From positions 23,412 through 87,411 of the forward strand of contig JAJDUU010000043.1 of the NCBI GenBank assembly GCA_022826485.1: DNA of 64,000 nt. Reading direction: 5' to 3'. The stretch's first letter is position 1, and every line of letters begins with the position of its first letter. Positions 16,170-24,727 of this stretch are shown piece after piece. The notes under the pieces were generated by a model, which was not told the origin of the DNA, made no database searches, and saw only the letters and a list, made by a program, of their open reading frames with translations. The translations under genes and the position numbers were made by a program. Origin of the DNA: Chloroflexota bacterium. GTDB lineage: Bacteria; Chloroflexota; UBA11872.

Positions 16170-18149
16170 TCACCCGCCCTGCTTGCGGATCTCGGCTGCG
16201 CGGGCCACGAAGGTCTGCACGGTGGCGGCGAACTCGGCATGGCTCCAGGTGAGGGGGCTCACGCTGAGGGGCTGCCCAGTGAGGGGATGCACCTGCTCCG
16301 CCAGGGTGCCGCTGGGCAGGGCGCGATTGACGACCCATCGCATCAACTCGTGCGCCCGTTCCAGGTCGGCCATCGACTGCGCCACCGCCGCTTCCCACTG
16401 CGCCAGCCAGAGCGTGCAGATGAACCACGGATTGCCCGGAATGCGCGCGATGTCGTCCGAGACGCGGTGGTAGTAGTCGTTCTCGTAACGAGCCACGCCG
16501 CCGATATCGGTCTTGACCCAGAGTCGATCGCGGAGCGAGTGCATGGTGGCGACGCAGCGCTCGTCCGTGGGGTCGCAGAGCCCGAACCGCCAGATGCCGC
16601 TGACGCTGGCGTCGATGGTCAGGTCGGGGATGAGCTGTCCGTCGTCAGTGACTTCCAGGCGGCGGATGAAGCGCTGCTGGCCCTCGTCGTAGAGGTGCTC
16701 GAACGCCGCCTCGCGGATCTCGGCGGCGGCGGTGGAGTACTCGTCGGCCGCGGCCTCTTCGCCAAACCCACGGGCGAACGCGGCAGCCGCCCGCAGCCCG
16801 CCGAACACGCTCGCCACGGTGAACGTATGGATGCCGTACCGCTCCTCCCACAGATCCCAGGAGGGCGCGGGCAGCCCGGTTTCCGGATGCCGAAATCGAA
16901 CCATGAAATCGGCGGCGCGCTTGATGAGCGGCGCATACAACGGCTTGATGACTTCCGCGTCCTTGAACCGCTCGTCGTAAGCGCCGAGGGCCCAGAGCAC
17001 CAGGGCGGTTTCGTCTTCCTGGATCGGCAGGATGCGGTTGCCGTCCTTGTCCGCCCACGGATGCCAACTGCTGCCCGGCGTCCCGTCGGGGTTGTACTTG
17101 TGCAGCATGAACCCGCCCGGCTGAATCGTGCGGAGGCAGAAGTCGAAGAAGCGCCGCGCCAGCTCGCGGTGGTCGCCCTGAATCAGGACGTGGACCACCA
17201 GGGCGCCGTCCCGCGGCCACATGTAGGTATAGGTATCGCGGCCGAACTGCAGGATGTCGCTGTCGTTGGCCGCGATGATGGCGCCCTCGTCATCGGTCTG
17301 AGTGCGGACGATGAGCATGCTGCGGCGGTAGAGATCGCAGACGGACGGATCGAGTCCGGTGAAGTCCAGGGATTCGCGGGTGACCCAATGCCGCCAGTAG
17401 TGGTTGGTGCGTTCGATCAGGGTGTCGGGGCCGCGCTGCACGACCATGTCGTTGTCGTCCTTGACGCTGAAAAACTCGTCGCCGACCGCCAGCCAGTAGT
17501 GCGCGACGGCTTCGCCGCCCGCGGGCACGCGCACCTCCACACCGCCGGTGCTGTCGACGAGGCCCTGGGCGATGGCGTTGCCGGAAAGGTTGCCGTCCTC
17601 GGCATCGCGCCACGTTCCTTCCAGTCCGTGCAAATGCTTGGTGCCGGTGCTGACCGCGTCGAAGCCGGGCTGCTCGCCCGCCCACGCGTTCGCCATGAAC
17701 AGCACGTCCCGCTTGTGATGCACGATGCCGCGCGTGAGGGGGTCGAAATAGGTCGTGTCGCCCACGCCGTCGCGGAACAGGTAGAAGTCGTGGTGGAAGA
17801 AGAGCCTGACGTGCCGCGGGCCGTCTCGCAGGTTGCGGACGACGATGCGTCGGAGATAGATCGGCCGGTGAAAATCGACGGTGTCGGCGCAGACCAGCTC
17901 CAGCCCATGCTCGTCGTTAATCAGGCGAACGTCGCTGACCAGGGTGTCGGGTCGGTAGCGCAGCGTGCCATTCCAACTGGGCGCGGTGATCCAGGAAAAC
18001 GCACCGTCGACCCAGACGCCGAATCGAAACGGATCATGCCCGGCGTGGTTCCATAGCCCCACATGCGGAAAGTAGATGTCGCGAACCTGATAGTCGCCGT
18101 CGAAGGCGACCAACAGGCGTCCGTTGCCAATGGCCAGGTCGCGCGGCAT
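16170..18149 (-). CDS. Glycoside hydrolase family 15 (glucoamylase-type)
   Basis: A 659-residue cytoplasmic GH15 protein, a family that releases glucose from alpha-glucans or cleaves trehalose. The N-terminal beta-sandwich begins AIGNGRLLVAFDGDYQVRD. The (alpha/alpha)6 barrel follows from about residue 290 with DTYTYMWPRDGALV, PIQEDETALVLWAL (likely general acid Glu) and PSWDLWEERYGIHTFT (conserved Glu of the second site). No signal peptide, so an intracellular glucan or trehalose is the likely substrate. Length fits bacterial GH15 members. Confidence 0.9.
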   Translation of the reverse strand: MPRDLAIGNGRLLVAFDGDYQVRDIYFPHVGLWNHAGHDPFRFGVWVDGAFSWITAPSWNGTLRYRPDTLVSDVRLINDEHGLELVCADTVDFHRPIYLRRIVVRNLRDGPRHVRLFFHHDFYLFRDGVGDTTYFDPLTRGIVHHKRDVLFMANAWAGEQPGFDAVSTGTKHLHGLEGTWRDAEDGNLSGNAIAQGLVDSTGGVEVRVPAGGEAVAHYWLAVGDEFFSVKDDNDMVVQRGPDTLIERTNHYWRHWVTRESLDFTGLDPSVCDLYRRSMLIVRTQTDDEGAIIAANDSDILQFGRDTYTYMWPRDGALVVHVLIQGDHRELARRFFDFCLRTIQPGGFMLHKYNPDGTPGSSWHPWADKDGNRILPIQEDETALVLWALGAYDERFKDAEVIKPLYAPLIKRAADFMVRFRHPETGLPAPSWDLWEERYGIHTFTVASVFGGLRAAAAFARGFGEEAAADEYSTAAAEIREAAFEHLYDEGQQRFIRRLEVTDDGQLIPDLTIDASVSGIWRFGLCDPTDERCVATMHSLRDRLWVKTDIGGVARYENDYYHRVSDDIARIPGNPWFICTLWLAQWEAAVAQSMADLERAHELMRWVVNRALPSGTLAEQVHPLTGQPLSVSPLTWSHAEFAATVQTFVARAAEIRKQGG

Positions 18150-18340
18150 CGCGTGCCCCCTCCGCGCCGGAGCGAATCGCCAGCGGCCGCATTATGGCAG
18201 CGTGACCGCGGGAGCCGAACCGCATCGCGCCCTCGCGAATTGGCAGCGAATCGGATTGCGCGAGATTGGGCGACGCGTTCAGTCGCGCCGCCGGCGCAGT
18301 GGCCCGCGCGGCGAGCGGCGTGGGATTCTTGAGAAGACTC

Positions 18341-18369
18341 TCATGCTGCACGCAGCATGGGCCACCGGA
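18341..18369. repeat. Dispersed palindrome, family B copy 2 (compensated stem)
   Basis: CATGCTGC-AC-GCAGCATG then GGCCACCGGA. Compared with CACGCTGC/GCAGCGTG the changed pair is C-G to T-A on both arms. It lies just upstream of the nucleoside hydrolase start. Confidence 0.8.
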
Positions 18370-18392
18370 ATCGGAAGCGAGAGGACAGGCCG

Positions 18393-19367
18393 ATGCCAGC
18401 CAGCATTCCCGTCGTCATTGATACGGATCCGGGCGTGGACGACGCACTGGCCCTGGCGCTGGCCCTGGCCTCGCCCGAGCTTTCGGTACGCGCCGTCACC
18501 ACCGTGGCGGGCAATGTGGACTTGGCCACGGGAACGGCCAACGCCGGCTATCTGCTCCGCATCCTGGCGCCGGGTCGCGGGATTCGGCTGGGCCAGGGCT
18601 GCGCCAAGCCGTTGGCGCGGGACCTGGTGACGGCGGAGGAGGTGCACGGCTCCGACGGCCTGGCCGGCATCACCGGTCACGAAGGCTGGCGGCGGCGGTC
18701 CGCTGATTCGACGGACATCGCGGCTGACGCCGTGGACGTGATCATCGAGGAGGTCGCTCAATCGCCGGAACCGGTCACGGTGATCGCCCTGGGTCCGCTG
18801 ACGAATGTCGCTGCCGCGCTCCAGCGCGACCCGGCGGCGATGCGGCGAGCGGCGGGCATCGTGGTCATGGGCGGCTCGCTGCACGCGGGCGGCAACGTGA
18901 CGCCGCGCGCGGAGTTCAACTTCTACGTGGACCCCGAGGCGGCCGACGCAGTGATGGCCTCCGGGTTGCCGGTGGTGGTGACGCCGCTGGACGTGACGCA
19001 CCAGCTGGCCGTGAGCGACGAGACGGTCGAGTCGCGCCTGCTCTCGCGCCCCGAGCCCCGGTCGGCCTTCCTGGGTGAGCTCATCCGGCGCGCCCGCGCC
19101 GAGCAGTTCACCGGACGCGGCGGCAAGCTGCTGCTGCACGACCCGGCGGCCGTGGCCACGCTGCTGTGGCCGGAGCTCTTCACCATGCAGTCGCACGCGC
19201 TGACGGTCGGCGGCGGCGACGGCGACCAACGAGGCGCGATGCGGCCCACCACGGACAACGACGCCGGACCGGAGCGAACGCCGTCACAGGTGGCCGTCGA
19301 CGTGGCGGCGGATTCGGCGGTGAAGCGGATCGTGGAGCGGCTTGTCGCCGTGGGCGATCCTGGCTGA
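18393..19367 (+). CDS. Inosine-uridine preferring nucleoside hydrolase family protein
   Basis: A 324-residue N-ribohydrolase that splits nucleosides into base and ribose. The calcium-site motif VIDTDPGVDDALAL opens the protein, GNVDLATGTANAGYLL follows, then VVMGGSLHAGGNVTPRAEFNFYVDPEAA, which provides the ribose-binding Asn, Glu and Phe. The active-site His may be that of PLDVTHQ. The ATG at 18393 is preceded by AGGACAGG; an upstream in-frame ATG overlaps a palindromic repeat and is rejected. Confidence 0.92.
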   Translation: MPASIPVVIDTDPGVDDALALALALASPELSVRAVTTVAGNVDLATGTANAGYLLRILAPGRGIRLGQGCAKPLARDLVTAEEVHGSDGLAGITGHEGWRRRSADSTDIAADAVDVIIEEVAQSPEPVTVIALGPLTNVAAALQRDPAAMRRAAGIVVMGGSLHAGGNVTPRAEFNFYVDPEAADAVMASGLPVVVTPLDVTHQLAVSDETVESRLLSRPEPRSAFLGELIRRARAEQFTGRGGKLLLHDPAAVATLLWPELFTMQSHALTVGGGDGDQRGAMRPTTDNDAGPERTPSQVAVDVAADSAVKRIVERLVAVGDPG

Positions 19368-19428
19368 CGCCCGCCGTGGCAATCGGGCAGCGGGCGCGGC
19401 AAAATAGGGCGTGGGCTGGTGACGACGC

Positions 19429-20067
19429 ATGGGGGACAAGATGATGCGGCGAATGATCGTCGTTGCACTGGCGCTGGCGCTCGCGATGGTGGTAGTCGCC
19501 TGCGGCGAATCTGAGCCCGAAGGGCCACCAACGTTCGCGGCCTATCCGGAGATGGGCATCGACCCCAAGCGGCCCTATAGCGTCATCGTCACCACCGATG
19601 TCGGGCGCATGACGTTCATCCTGCTGCCGGCGGAGGCGCCGCTGGCGGTCAACAGCTTCACGTTCCTCATCAACGAGGGCTTCTACACTGGCATGGAGTT
19701 TTATCGCGTGCTTCCGGGCGTGCTCGCCGAAACTGGCGATCCGACCGGCGGCGGCACGGGCGGGCCCGGCTACACCTACGAGCTCGAGCCGCCCCAGCGA
19801 CCCTACGCGCGCGGCCACCTGGTGATGGCGCCCAACGGGGCCGATAACTCCAACGGCTCGCGGTTCTACATTCTCCTGGGCGACCTGGACGCGAGCGACG
19901 CGGTGTCGGGCGACCACACGATCTTTGGCCACCTCAAGGAGGACCACGCACCTTCGCAGACCACGCTGACGAAGATCGAGAACTCGCAGAAGCCGGTCTC
20001 GATCAGAGAATTCAAGGCCATCGAGGGGTGTCTGCCGAACGTGAGCATGTGGACGCAGGGCTGCTAA
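19429..20067 (+). CDS. Cyclophilin-type peptidyl-prolyl isomerase lipoprotein
   Basis: 212 residues: a lipoprotein signal (RRMIVVALALALAMVVVAC, lipobox VVAC with Cys near residue 25) followed by a cyclophilin domain. The catalytic Arg is kept in MEFYRVLPG, and TGDPTGGGTGGPGYTYE and NGSRFYILLGD match the family. The usual Gln of FxxGGD (Q63 in human CypA) is replaced: VLAETGD. Isomerase activity may therefore be reduced. Probably acts outside the membrane on secreted proteins. Confidence 0.9.
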   Translation: MGDKMMRRMIVVALALALAMVVVACGESEPEGPPTFAAYPEMGIDPKRPYSVIVTTDVGRMTFILLPAEAPLAVNSFTFLINEGFYTGMEFYRVLPGVLAETGDPTGGGTGGPGYTYELEPPQRPYARGHLVMAPNGADNSNGSRFYILLGDLDASDAVSGDHTIFGHLKEDHAPSQTTLTKIENSQKPVSIREFKAIEGCLPNVSMWTQGC

Positions 20068-20162
20068 GGGGCCGACCGACCGCCCCGGCGCCAGCGACCA
20101 GGAATTCTTGAGCGGACGGGAACGCCTGTAGGGATACGTCCGCGGAAGCAGAGGAGACCAAA

Positions 20163-20738
20163 GTGGGGGAATCGGACGGCGCGGCGCGTCACGCGACCAT
20201 CGATGAGCTGGAGGCCGGACTGGACCACATTCGAGAGTCGCCGGCGGACAGCGGCCCTCTGCGCATGATCGTGCGGCGACCCGAGGTCGATGCGCGCGAG
20301 GTGATCGCGGAGGGAAGGCTCGACACTGAGATCGGCCTGGTCGGGGACAGCTGGAAGGATCGCGGCAGCACGGTCACTCCCACCGGAGGGCCCAATCCTG
20401 CCGCCCAGATCACGATCATCAACTCTCGCCTGCTCGACCTGCTCGCGCTGTCCGAAGATCGCTGGCCGCTGGCGGGCGATCAGCTGGTGATCGACATCGA
20501 CATGAGCGAGGACAACCTGCCGCCGGGGTCGCGACTCGCCATCGGGTCGGCGGTGATCCAAATCTCCAAGGAGCCGCACACGGGTTGCCGAAAGTTCGCG
20601 GCGCGGTTCGGACACGACGCACTGCGATTCATCAGCACGCCAACGGGCCGCCAGATGCGAATGCGCGGCATCAACACGCGCGTGGTCCAGTCAGGGGCGA
20701 TTCGGGTCGGGGACGTGGCGAGGAAGGTTGGAACCTAG
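20163..20738 (+). CDS. MOSC domain protein
   Basis: A 191-residue stand-alone MOSC (molybdenum cofactor sulfurase C-terminal) domain. The matching stretch is AGDQLVIDIDMSEDNLPPG, then RLAIGSAVIQISKEPHTGC with the conserved Cys, KFAARFGHDALRF and the final GAIRVGDVARK. Such proteins bind molybdenum cofactor or a related sulfur carrier; the substrate here is unknown. GTG start with GGAGA upstream. Confidence 0.85.
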   Translation: MGESDGAARHATIDELEAGLDHIRESPADSGPLRMIVRRPEVDAREVIAEGRLDTEIGLVGDSWKDRGSTVTPTGGPNPAAQITIINSRLLDLLALSEDRWPLAGDQLVIDIDMSEDNLPPGSRLAIGSAVIQISKEPHTGCRKFAARFGHDALRFISTPTGRQMRMRGINTRVVQSGAIRVGDVARKVGT

Positions 20739-20851
20739 TCCGGCCCTACCCAAGCCGCAGCACCGGTAAGGCGGCGAGGGCCGGAATTGCCGCCGTTTCC
20801 AATTGCTCCGAAGAGCCTGATCGGTCGGTTGGAGACATCGTCGGGTGATGC

Positions 20852-21373
20852 TCACCGCCGGTAGGTCCAGACTTCTTCAGCGTCGTTGGTCCGTTCGCCG
20901 CTGCGACGCATGCCGATGTTCGCCGCGACTCGCTGGGATGCGGTGTTGCCGGGGTGGATCGTCGCTCGGACTTCTCCCAGGCTGAAAGACTCGAGCAGCC
21001 AGGCGGCAATACACCGCCCCGCCTCGGTCGCATAGCCCTGATTCCGAAAGCGTCGCCCGATCACCCAGGCCATGTCGGCCCAAGCCTCGGTCACCGTGGC
21101 TTGCATGCGCCCGACCGCGGTCTGGTCGTGCTTCAGCCGAAGCGTCCAGTTCAACCAGATTTCGGCGCCGTCGGGCGACCGCCGGCGCTCCCAGCGGCGA
21201 ATTCGCGCTTGGAGATCCTCGAGACTCGGCGGGATGCTGTCCTGGATCGACGATTCCGCGTCGCGTCGCTCAAACAGCTCGTGTAGCTCGGCTGTGTCGC
21301 TCACGGTCATCGGCAGGAGCGCCAGGCGCCTGCTCTCGAGAGTCCACTCCTGGTCGTTGGGGACGTTGAGCAC
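20852..21373 (-). CDS. GNAT acetyltransferase, RimJ/RimL type
   Basis: 173 residues. The protein has the RimJ/RimL order: LESRRLALLPMTVSDTAEL, a central beta sheet, WVIGRRFRNQGYATEAGRC (acetyl-CoA motif), VRATIHPGNTASQRVAANIGM and a final Arg-rich tail. The GTG at 21373 is favoured by AGGAAGG six bases upstream over the TTG at 21391. Target could be a ribosomal protein N-terminus or a small molecule. Confidence 0.85.
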   Translation of the reverse strand: MLNVPNDQEWTLESRRLALLPMTVSDTAELHELFERRDAESSIQDSIPPSLEDLQARIRRWERRRSPDGAEIWLNWTLRLKHDQTAVGRMQATVTEAWADMAWVIGRRFRNQGYATEAGRCIAAWLLESFSLGEVRATIHPGNTASQRVAANIGMRRSGERTNDAEEVWTYRR

Positions 21374-21549
21374 CTCTTGGCCTTCCTGCAATTGGGCTCG
21401 CGATTAGGGGCAACGGCATCGCTGGGACGCATCCGCACCCGAGGAGTCGCGTACACCCGGAGCCTCGCACTCTACGCGCGCCGGCGTTGACACTGGGAAA
21501 GCGCCGTCTCTAAAGTCGCGGTGCTTGCGAACCGCGCGCGTGGGGCGAC

Positions 21550-22554
21550 ATGGCTGAGGAAACCGCCGGCCACAAGATTCTGATCACGGACATCGCCTGG
21601 CCCAGCACGGCGCCGGAACGCGAGGTGCTGGCGGAACTCGACGCCGAGGTGATCGAGTCGGACAGCCCCGACGAGGACCGGCTGGTCGAGCTGGCGCAGG
21701 ACGTGACCGGCATCCTGACCTGCTTCGCCAAGGTCACCGAGCGCGTGATCGCCGCCTCGCCCCGCCTGGGGGTGGTGGGACGTACCGGCGTGGGCACGGA
21801 CAACATCGACGTGGACGCCTGCACCGCGCGCGGCATTCCCGTGACCTACGTGCCCGACTACGCCATCGAGGAGGTGGCCGACCACGCGATGGCGCTGCTG
21901 ATGGCGCTGTCACGCAAGATCGTGGCGCTGGACCGGCTCACCAAGTCGGGCCGATGGGAGACCAAGCCCGCGCGTCCCATCCACCGAATGCGGGGGCGCA
22001 CGCTGGGCATCCTGGGCTACGGCCGCATCGGCCACGCGCTGGCGCTGCGCGCGATTCCGCACGGGCTCAAGATTCTGGTGTTCGATCCCTACATCACGGC
22101 CGACCGCGTGGCCGACATCGGAGCCGAGCTGGTAAGCAAGGAGCGGCTGCTGGCCGAGTCGGACGCGATCTCGGTCCACGCCCCGCTGACGCCGGAAACC
22201 CACCACGTGATCGGCGAGGCCGAGCTGCAAGCCATGAAGCCGGAGGCGTTCCTGATCAATACGGCACGCGGACCGCTGATCGACGAATACGCCCTCGCCC
22301 GGGCGCTGTCCGAGGGCTGGATCGCGGGCGCCGGCATCGACGTGCTGGAGGCCGAGCCGCCGCCGGACGGCCACCCGCTACTCGCGGAGCCCAACGCCAT
22401 CGTCACGCCGCACGCGGCGTTCATGTCCGAGGAATCGGTCCTAGAGTTAGAGCGCCGCGCGGCCCTGGCGGTCGTGCGCGTCCTCCAAGGCCGCATGCCG
22501 GAGTTCATCTGGAACCGCGAGGTGTTGGAGCAGGTGAGGCTGGTGGAGGAGTAG
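21550..22554 (+). CDS. D-isomer specific 2-hydroxyacid dehydrogenase
   Basis: A 334-residue NAD-dependent dehydrogenase of the SerA/CtBP superfamily. Rossmann motif LGILGYGRIGHALALRA, substrate loop RTGVGTDNIDVDAC, the Arg in NTARGPLIDEYAL, Glu in GIDVLEAEPP and active His in VTPHAAFMSEES are all in order. No ACT or ASB domain, so it is not a full-length 3-phosphoglycerate dehydrogenase; a glyoxylate/hydroxypyruvate reductase or CtBP-like role is equally possible. Confidence 0.9.
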   Translation: MAEETAGHKILITDIAWPSTAPEREVLAELDAEVIESDSPDEDRLVELAQDVTGILTCFAKVTERVIAASPRLGVVGRTGVGTDNIDVDACTARGIPVTYVPDYAIEEVADHAMALLMALSRKIVALDRLTKSGRWETKPARPIHRMRGRTLGILGYGRIGHALALRAIPHGLKILVFDPYITADRVADIGAELVSKERLLAESDAISVHAPLTPETHHVIGEAELQAMKPEAFLINTARGPLIDEYALARALSEGWIAGAGIDVLEAEPPPDGHPLLAEPNAIVTPHAAFMSEESVLELERRAALAVVRVLQGRMPEFIWNREVLEQVRLVEE

Positions 22555-22657
22555 GCGGGGGCACCACGTTTTGCGCCGACTCGTTGGCGACGTTCTGACG
22601 CAAGGCAGCACTCGGCCGATCTGTCCGAGTAGGAGCTTGCACCTCCGCTGACACCAA

Positions 22658-22676
22658 ACTAGTCTTAAGTCTAGTC
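22658..22676 (+). promoter_or_regulatory. Candidate operator of the phd-vapC module
   Basis: CTAGTC occurs twice in direct orientation (22659 and 22671) around TTAAGT in an AT-rich patch 24 bases before the antitoxin start. This is where a Phd-type antitoxin would autorepress. Inference from position and symmetry. Confidence 0.45.
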
Positions 22677-22700
22677 AGAATAAACGTCGTCGGAGGACTC

Positions 22701-22961
22701 ATGGGGAAGGTTTGGCAAGTCCAGGACGCGAAGGCGAGGTTCAGCGAACTCCTCGCCACCAGCCTCGCCGAAGGGCCGCAGATCGTGACCAAGCGAGGCG
22801 TTGAAACGGCCGTGCTTGTGCCCATCGAGCAGTGGCGACGACTGGAGCAACGAACCAGACCGGACCTCAAGCAGCTACTTCTTGCTCCCGAAGCGCGAAC
22901 CGAGGCGCTGACGCCACCGCGAGCACCGCATCGCCAGCGGAGCCCCGAAGTAATCGAGTAG
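22701..22961 (+). CDS. Phd/YefM-family antitoxin
   Basis: 86 residues. The N-terminal half is a typical Phd/YefM DNA-binding and dimerisation domain: VWQVQDAKARFSELLATSL, then PQIVTKRGVETAVLVPIEQWRRL. The tail (ARTEALTPPRAPHRQRSP) is the disordered toxin-neutralising part. Start ATG has GGAGG 5 bases upstream. Five bases separate it from the PIN toxin; the pairing of Phd with a VapC toxin is common. Confidence 0.92.
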   Translation: MGKVWQVQDAKARFSELLATSLAEGPQIVTKRGVETAVLVPIEQWRRLEQRTRPDLKQLLLAPEARTEALTPPRAPHRQRSPEVIE

Positions 22962-22965
22962 GTCG

Positions 22966-23373
22966 GTGTATCTCCTAGACACGAATGTCGTCTCGGAACT
23001 GCGGCGGACACATCCCAATCGAGCCGTCCTGCGATGGGTCGCCGACGTACCGGGAGAGCAACTCTTTCTGTCGGCGGTCACCATCGGCGAAATCCAGGCC
23101 GGTATCGAGATCACTCGCGAGCAAGACGCGGCGAAAGCAGCCGAGTTGGAAGACTGGCTCGAAAGCGTGCTCGGCTCCTACGGGATCCTGCCGATGGATG
23201 CAGCAGCATTCCGCGAGTGGGCGCAGCTCAAGCACCGGCGGTCGGACTCGCTCATCGAGGACGCCATGATCGCCGCCACCGCCATCATTCACCGGCTCAC
23301 CGTGGTCACGCGAAACGTGCGGGACTTCCGGCAACTCGGCATGGCGGTCGTGAACCCTTGGGAGATGGCCTAA
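22966..23373 (+). CDS. vapC: VapC-family PIN-domain toxin
   Basis: A 135-residue PIN ribonuclease. The four acidic positions are present: YLLDTNVVSELRR (first Asp), VTIGEIQAGIE (Glu), SDSLIEDAMIAATA (Asp) and VTRNVRDF (Asp/Asn). Family members cleave tRNA or rRNA and are held by the cognate antitoxin. GTG start five bases after the antitoxin stop. Confidence 0.94.
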   Translation: MYLLDTNVVSELRRTHPNRAVLRWVADVPGEQLFLSAVTIGEIQAGIEITREQDAAKAAELEDWLESVLGSYGILPMDAAAFREWAQLKHRRSDSLIEDAMIAATAIIHRLTVVTRNVRDFRQLGMAVVNPWEMA

Positions 23374-23523
23374 ACCCTCCCCCGGCTCCTGAATGGCTAG
23401 GTCCGAGCACTACCGAAACGACTTGAGTGGGGCAGCACTGGTGGGCGCCCGCAGATTGCCGCCGGATGAGACGGGCAGCCAGTCGGCCTGCCTCCGCACG
23501 AACGAGTTGAACCGAGAACGGCG

Positions 23524-23862
23524 CTAGGCGCAGCCGGTGGCGATGGCTAGGGCGCGGCAGACCTGGCGCATTTTGGTGGGGCTGAGGGAGCCGACGTAGC
23601 GGTGTAGTTGGCGTTGCTCGACGGTTTGGACGTGGTCGAGGTTGATGGCGGAGTCGTGCCGCAGGCCTTCAGCCGGGCCGACGACGACTTCGCTTGGCAG
23701 GCCGCGGATGGTTGAGGTGATCGGCGCGACTGTCGCCGTATGCAGCAGCGGGAGCACCTCCTGGCGCGTGAGGATGACCACCGGACGCCGCTTGTCGGGC
23801 CGCTTGAATCCGTAGTGCCAGATTTCGCCGCGGCGCGGTCCGGCGTCTAGTCCTCCGGCCAT
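23524..23862 (-). CDS. mazF: MazF/PemK-family toxin
   Basis: About 112 residues of the MazF/CcdB barrel. RRGEIWHYGFKRPDKRRPVVILTRQ is split here as RRGEIWHYG and RRPVVILTR: these contain the catalytic-type Arg. VAPITSTIRGLPSEVVV and SAINLDHVQTVEQ follow as in the family. It encodes an mRNA endoribonuclease. The ATG at 23862 overlaps the antitoxin end by 16 bases. Confidence 0.9.
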   Translation of the reverse strand: MAGGLDAGPRRGEIWHYGFKRPDKRRPVVILTRQEVLPLLHTATVAPITSTIRGLPSEVVVGPAEGLRHDSAINLDHVQTVEQRQLHRYVGSLSPTKMRQVCRALAIATGCA

Positions 23863-24080
23863 GCGCCCTCGCCGGCCCAACCCTCGAGCTCGGCATCGAC
23901 CCCGGCGGCATCGCCGTAGCCCGCGCGGTAGCGGTGGGCGATGTCCTCGGCGTCCTTGCGGGCGAGATAGGCGACCGCCGCCTCGCGCAGGACGGCCGAG
24001 CGGCCCTGGGCTTTGACCGTGGGGTGGGCGTCAAGCCGCTCGAGCAGGGCTTCGTCGAAGGTGATCTGTATAGCTTTCAT
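23847..24080 (-). CDS. Ribbon-helix-helix antitoxin of the MazF module
   Basis: 77 residues. The first 45 are a CopG/RHH DNA-binding domain (MKAIQITFDEALLERLDAH, then RSAVLREAAVAYLARK); the acidic tail DAELEGWAGEGAWPED should contact MazF. The ATG at 24080 was chosen because it begins the RHH strand. Just upstream is AT-rich sequence with CATATG and CATATA elements (24086-24102), a likely autoregulated promoter. Confidence 0.88.
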   Translation of the reverse strand: MKAIQITFDEALLERLDAHPTVKAQGRSAVLREAAVAYLARKDAEDIAHRYRAGYGDAAGVDAELEGWAGEGAWPED

Positions 24081-24205
24081 GTATATGAGAATACCATATG
24101 CCCCATACACAGAGCCACTCGGTGGTGGATCGGCTGTTGGAGTAACGGAGGCGATGCTTTCGGCGCCGGGCGATGGCTCTGGCGGCCGTACTTCCGTCCC
24201 TGCCG

Positions 24206-24233
24206 CCTAAATTCCTCGCCTGCGGCTCGGAGT
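24206..24233. repeat. Dispersed palindrome, family C copy 2
   Basis: CCTAAATTCCTCGCC...GCTCGGAGT; nearly identical to the copy at 24639 but with a decayed 3' arm. Confidence 0.7.
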
Positions 24234-24298
24234 ATCTGTGTTGCAAGTCACGGGTGTTCAAGCCGCTGCGACGGGCCATTCGATCCAGGACGATCCCT

Positions 24299-24352
24299 CG
24301 TCACCCCGGCGAAGAGCCGGCCCCGTACGCGATACGGGGCCGGGGTCCAGGT
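24299..24352. repeat. Dispersed palindrome, family F
   Basis: CGTCACCCCGGCGAAG... paired with ...CCGGGGTCCAGG, with an inner CCCCGTA/TACGGGG stem. Resembles a longer relative of family A. Single copy in this window. Confidence 0.6.
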
Positions 24353-24377
24353 CCGCCCGACGCGCCGGTGACCCGGA

Positions 24378-24405
24378 CTGGATTCCGGCCTCCGCCGGAA
24401 TGACG
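24378..24405. repeat. Dispersed palindrome, family A copy 2
   Basis: Perfect ATTCCGGC/GCCGGAAT stem with CTCC loop: the stem is kept while the loop differs. Confidence 0.85.
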
Positions 24406-24638
24406 GACGGCCGGCAGGCGCTTCATCGGAATGACAGGGGGGCGGCTCAAAGTGACTGGGTGGGCGGTCGCGCGCAATTTGCTTCTATATCGAAGCTAAA
24501 CGCCGAACACGTCAAATAACTCAGGACCTCCAGGTTTGGGGGCCGTTGTGTCAATTCCTCCGTGTGCCCATATCCGCAATCGTTCCGACCTTGAGCCGGA
24601 ATCCAGACCTCCTGACGCGTCGTGCTTTCTCGTCACCA

Positions 24639-24669
24639 CTTAGATTCCTCGCCTGCGGCTCGGAATGAC
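24639..24669. repeat. Dispersed palindrome, family C copy 3
   Basis: CTTAGATTCCTCGCC...GCTCGGAATGAC, ATTCC/GGAAT outer stem. Confidence 0.75.
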
Positions 24670-24727
24670 TGGGTGGGCGGCTCGGAATGACGCGTTGGGG
24701 AGCGACTCGGCATGACGGAGCAGGGCG

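Larger units (their letters stand above)
24081..24727. other. 647-base intergenic region with repeat fragments
   Basis: No gene is visible. It begins with the promoter of the RHH/MazF module and then carries repeat copies at 24206, 24299, 24378 and 24639, plus partial copies near 24421 and 24595. Short reading frames here run through the repeats and are not credible. Confidence 0.7.

Noticed and set aside
15819..18056. 745-codon open frame on the + strand
   Set aside because: Lies antisense to the clear GH15 gene and has no family features; long shadows are expected at this GC content.
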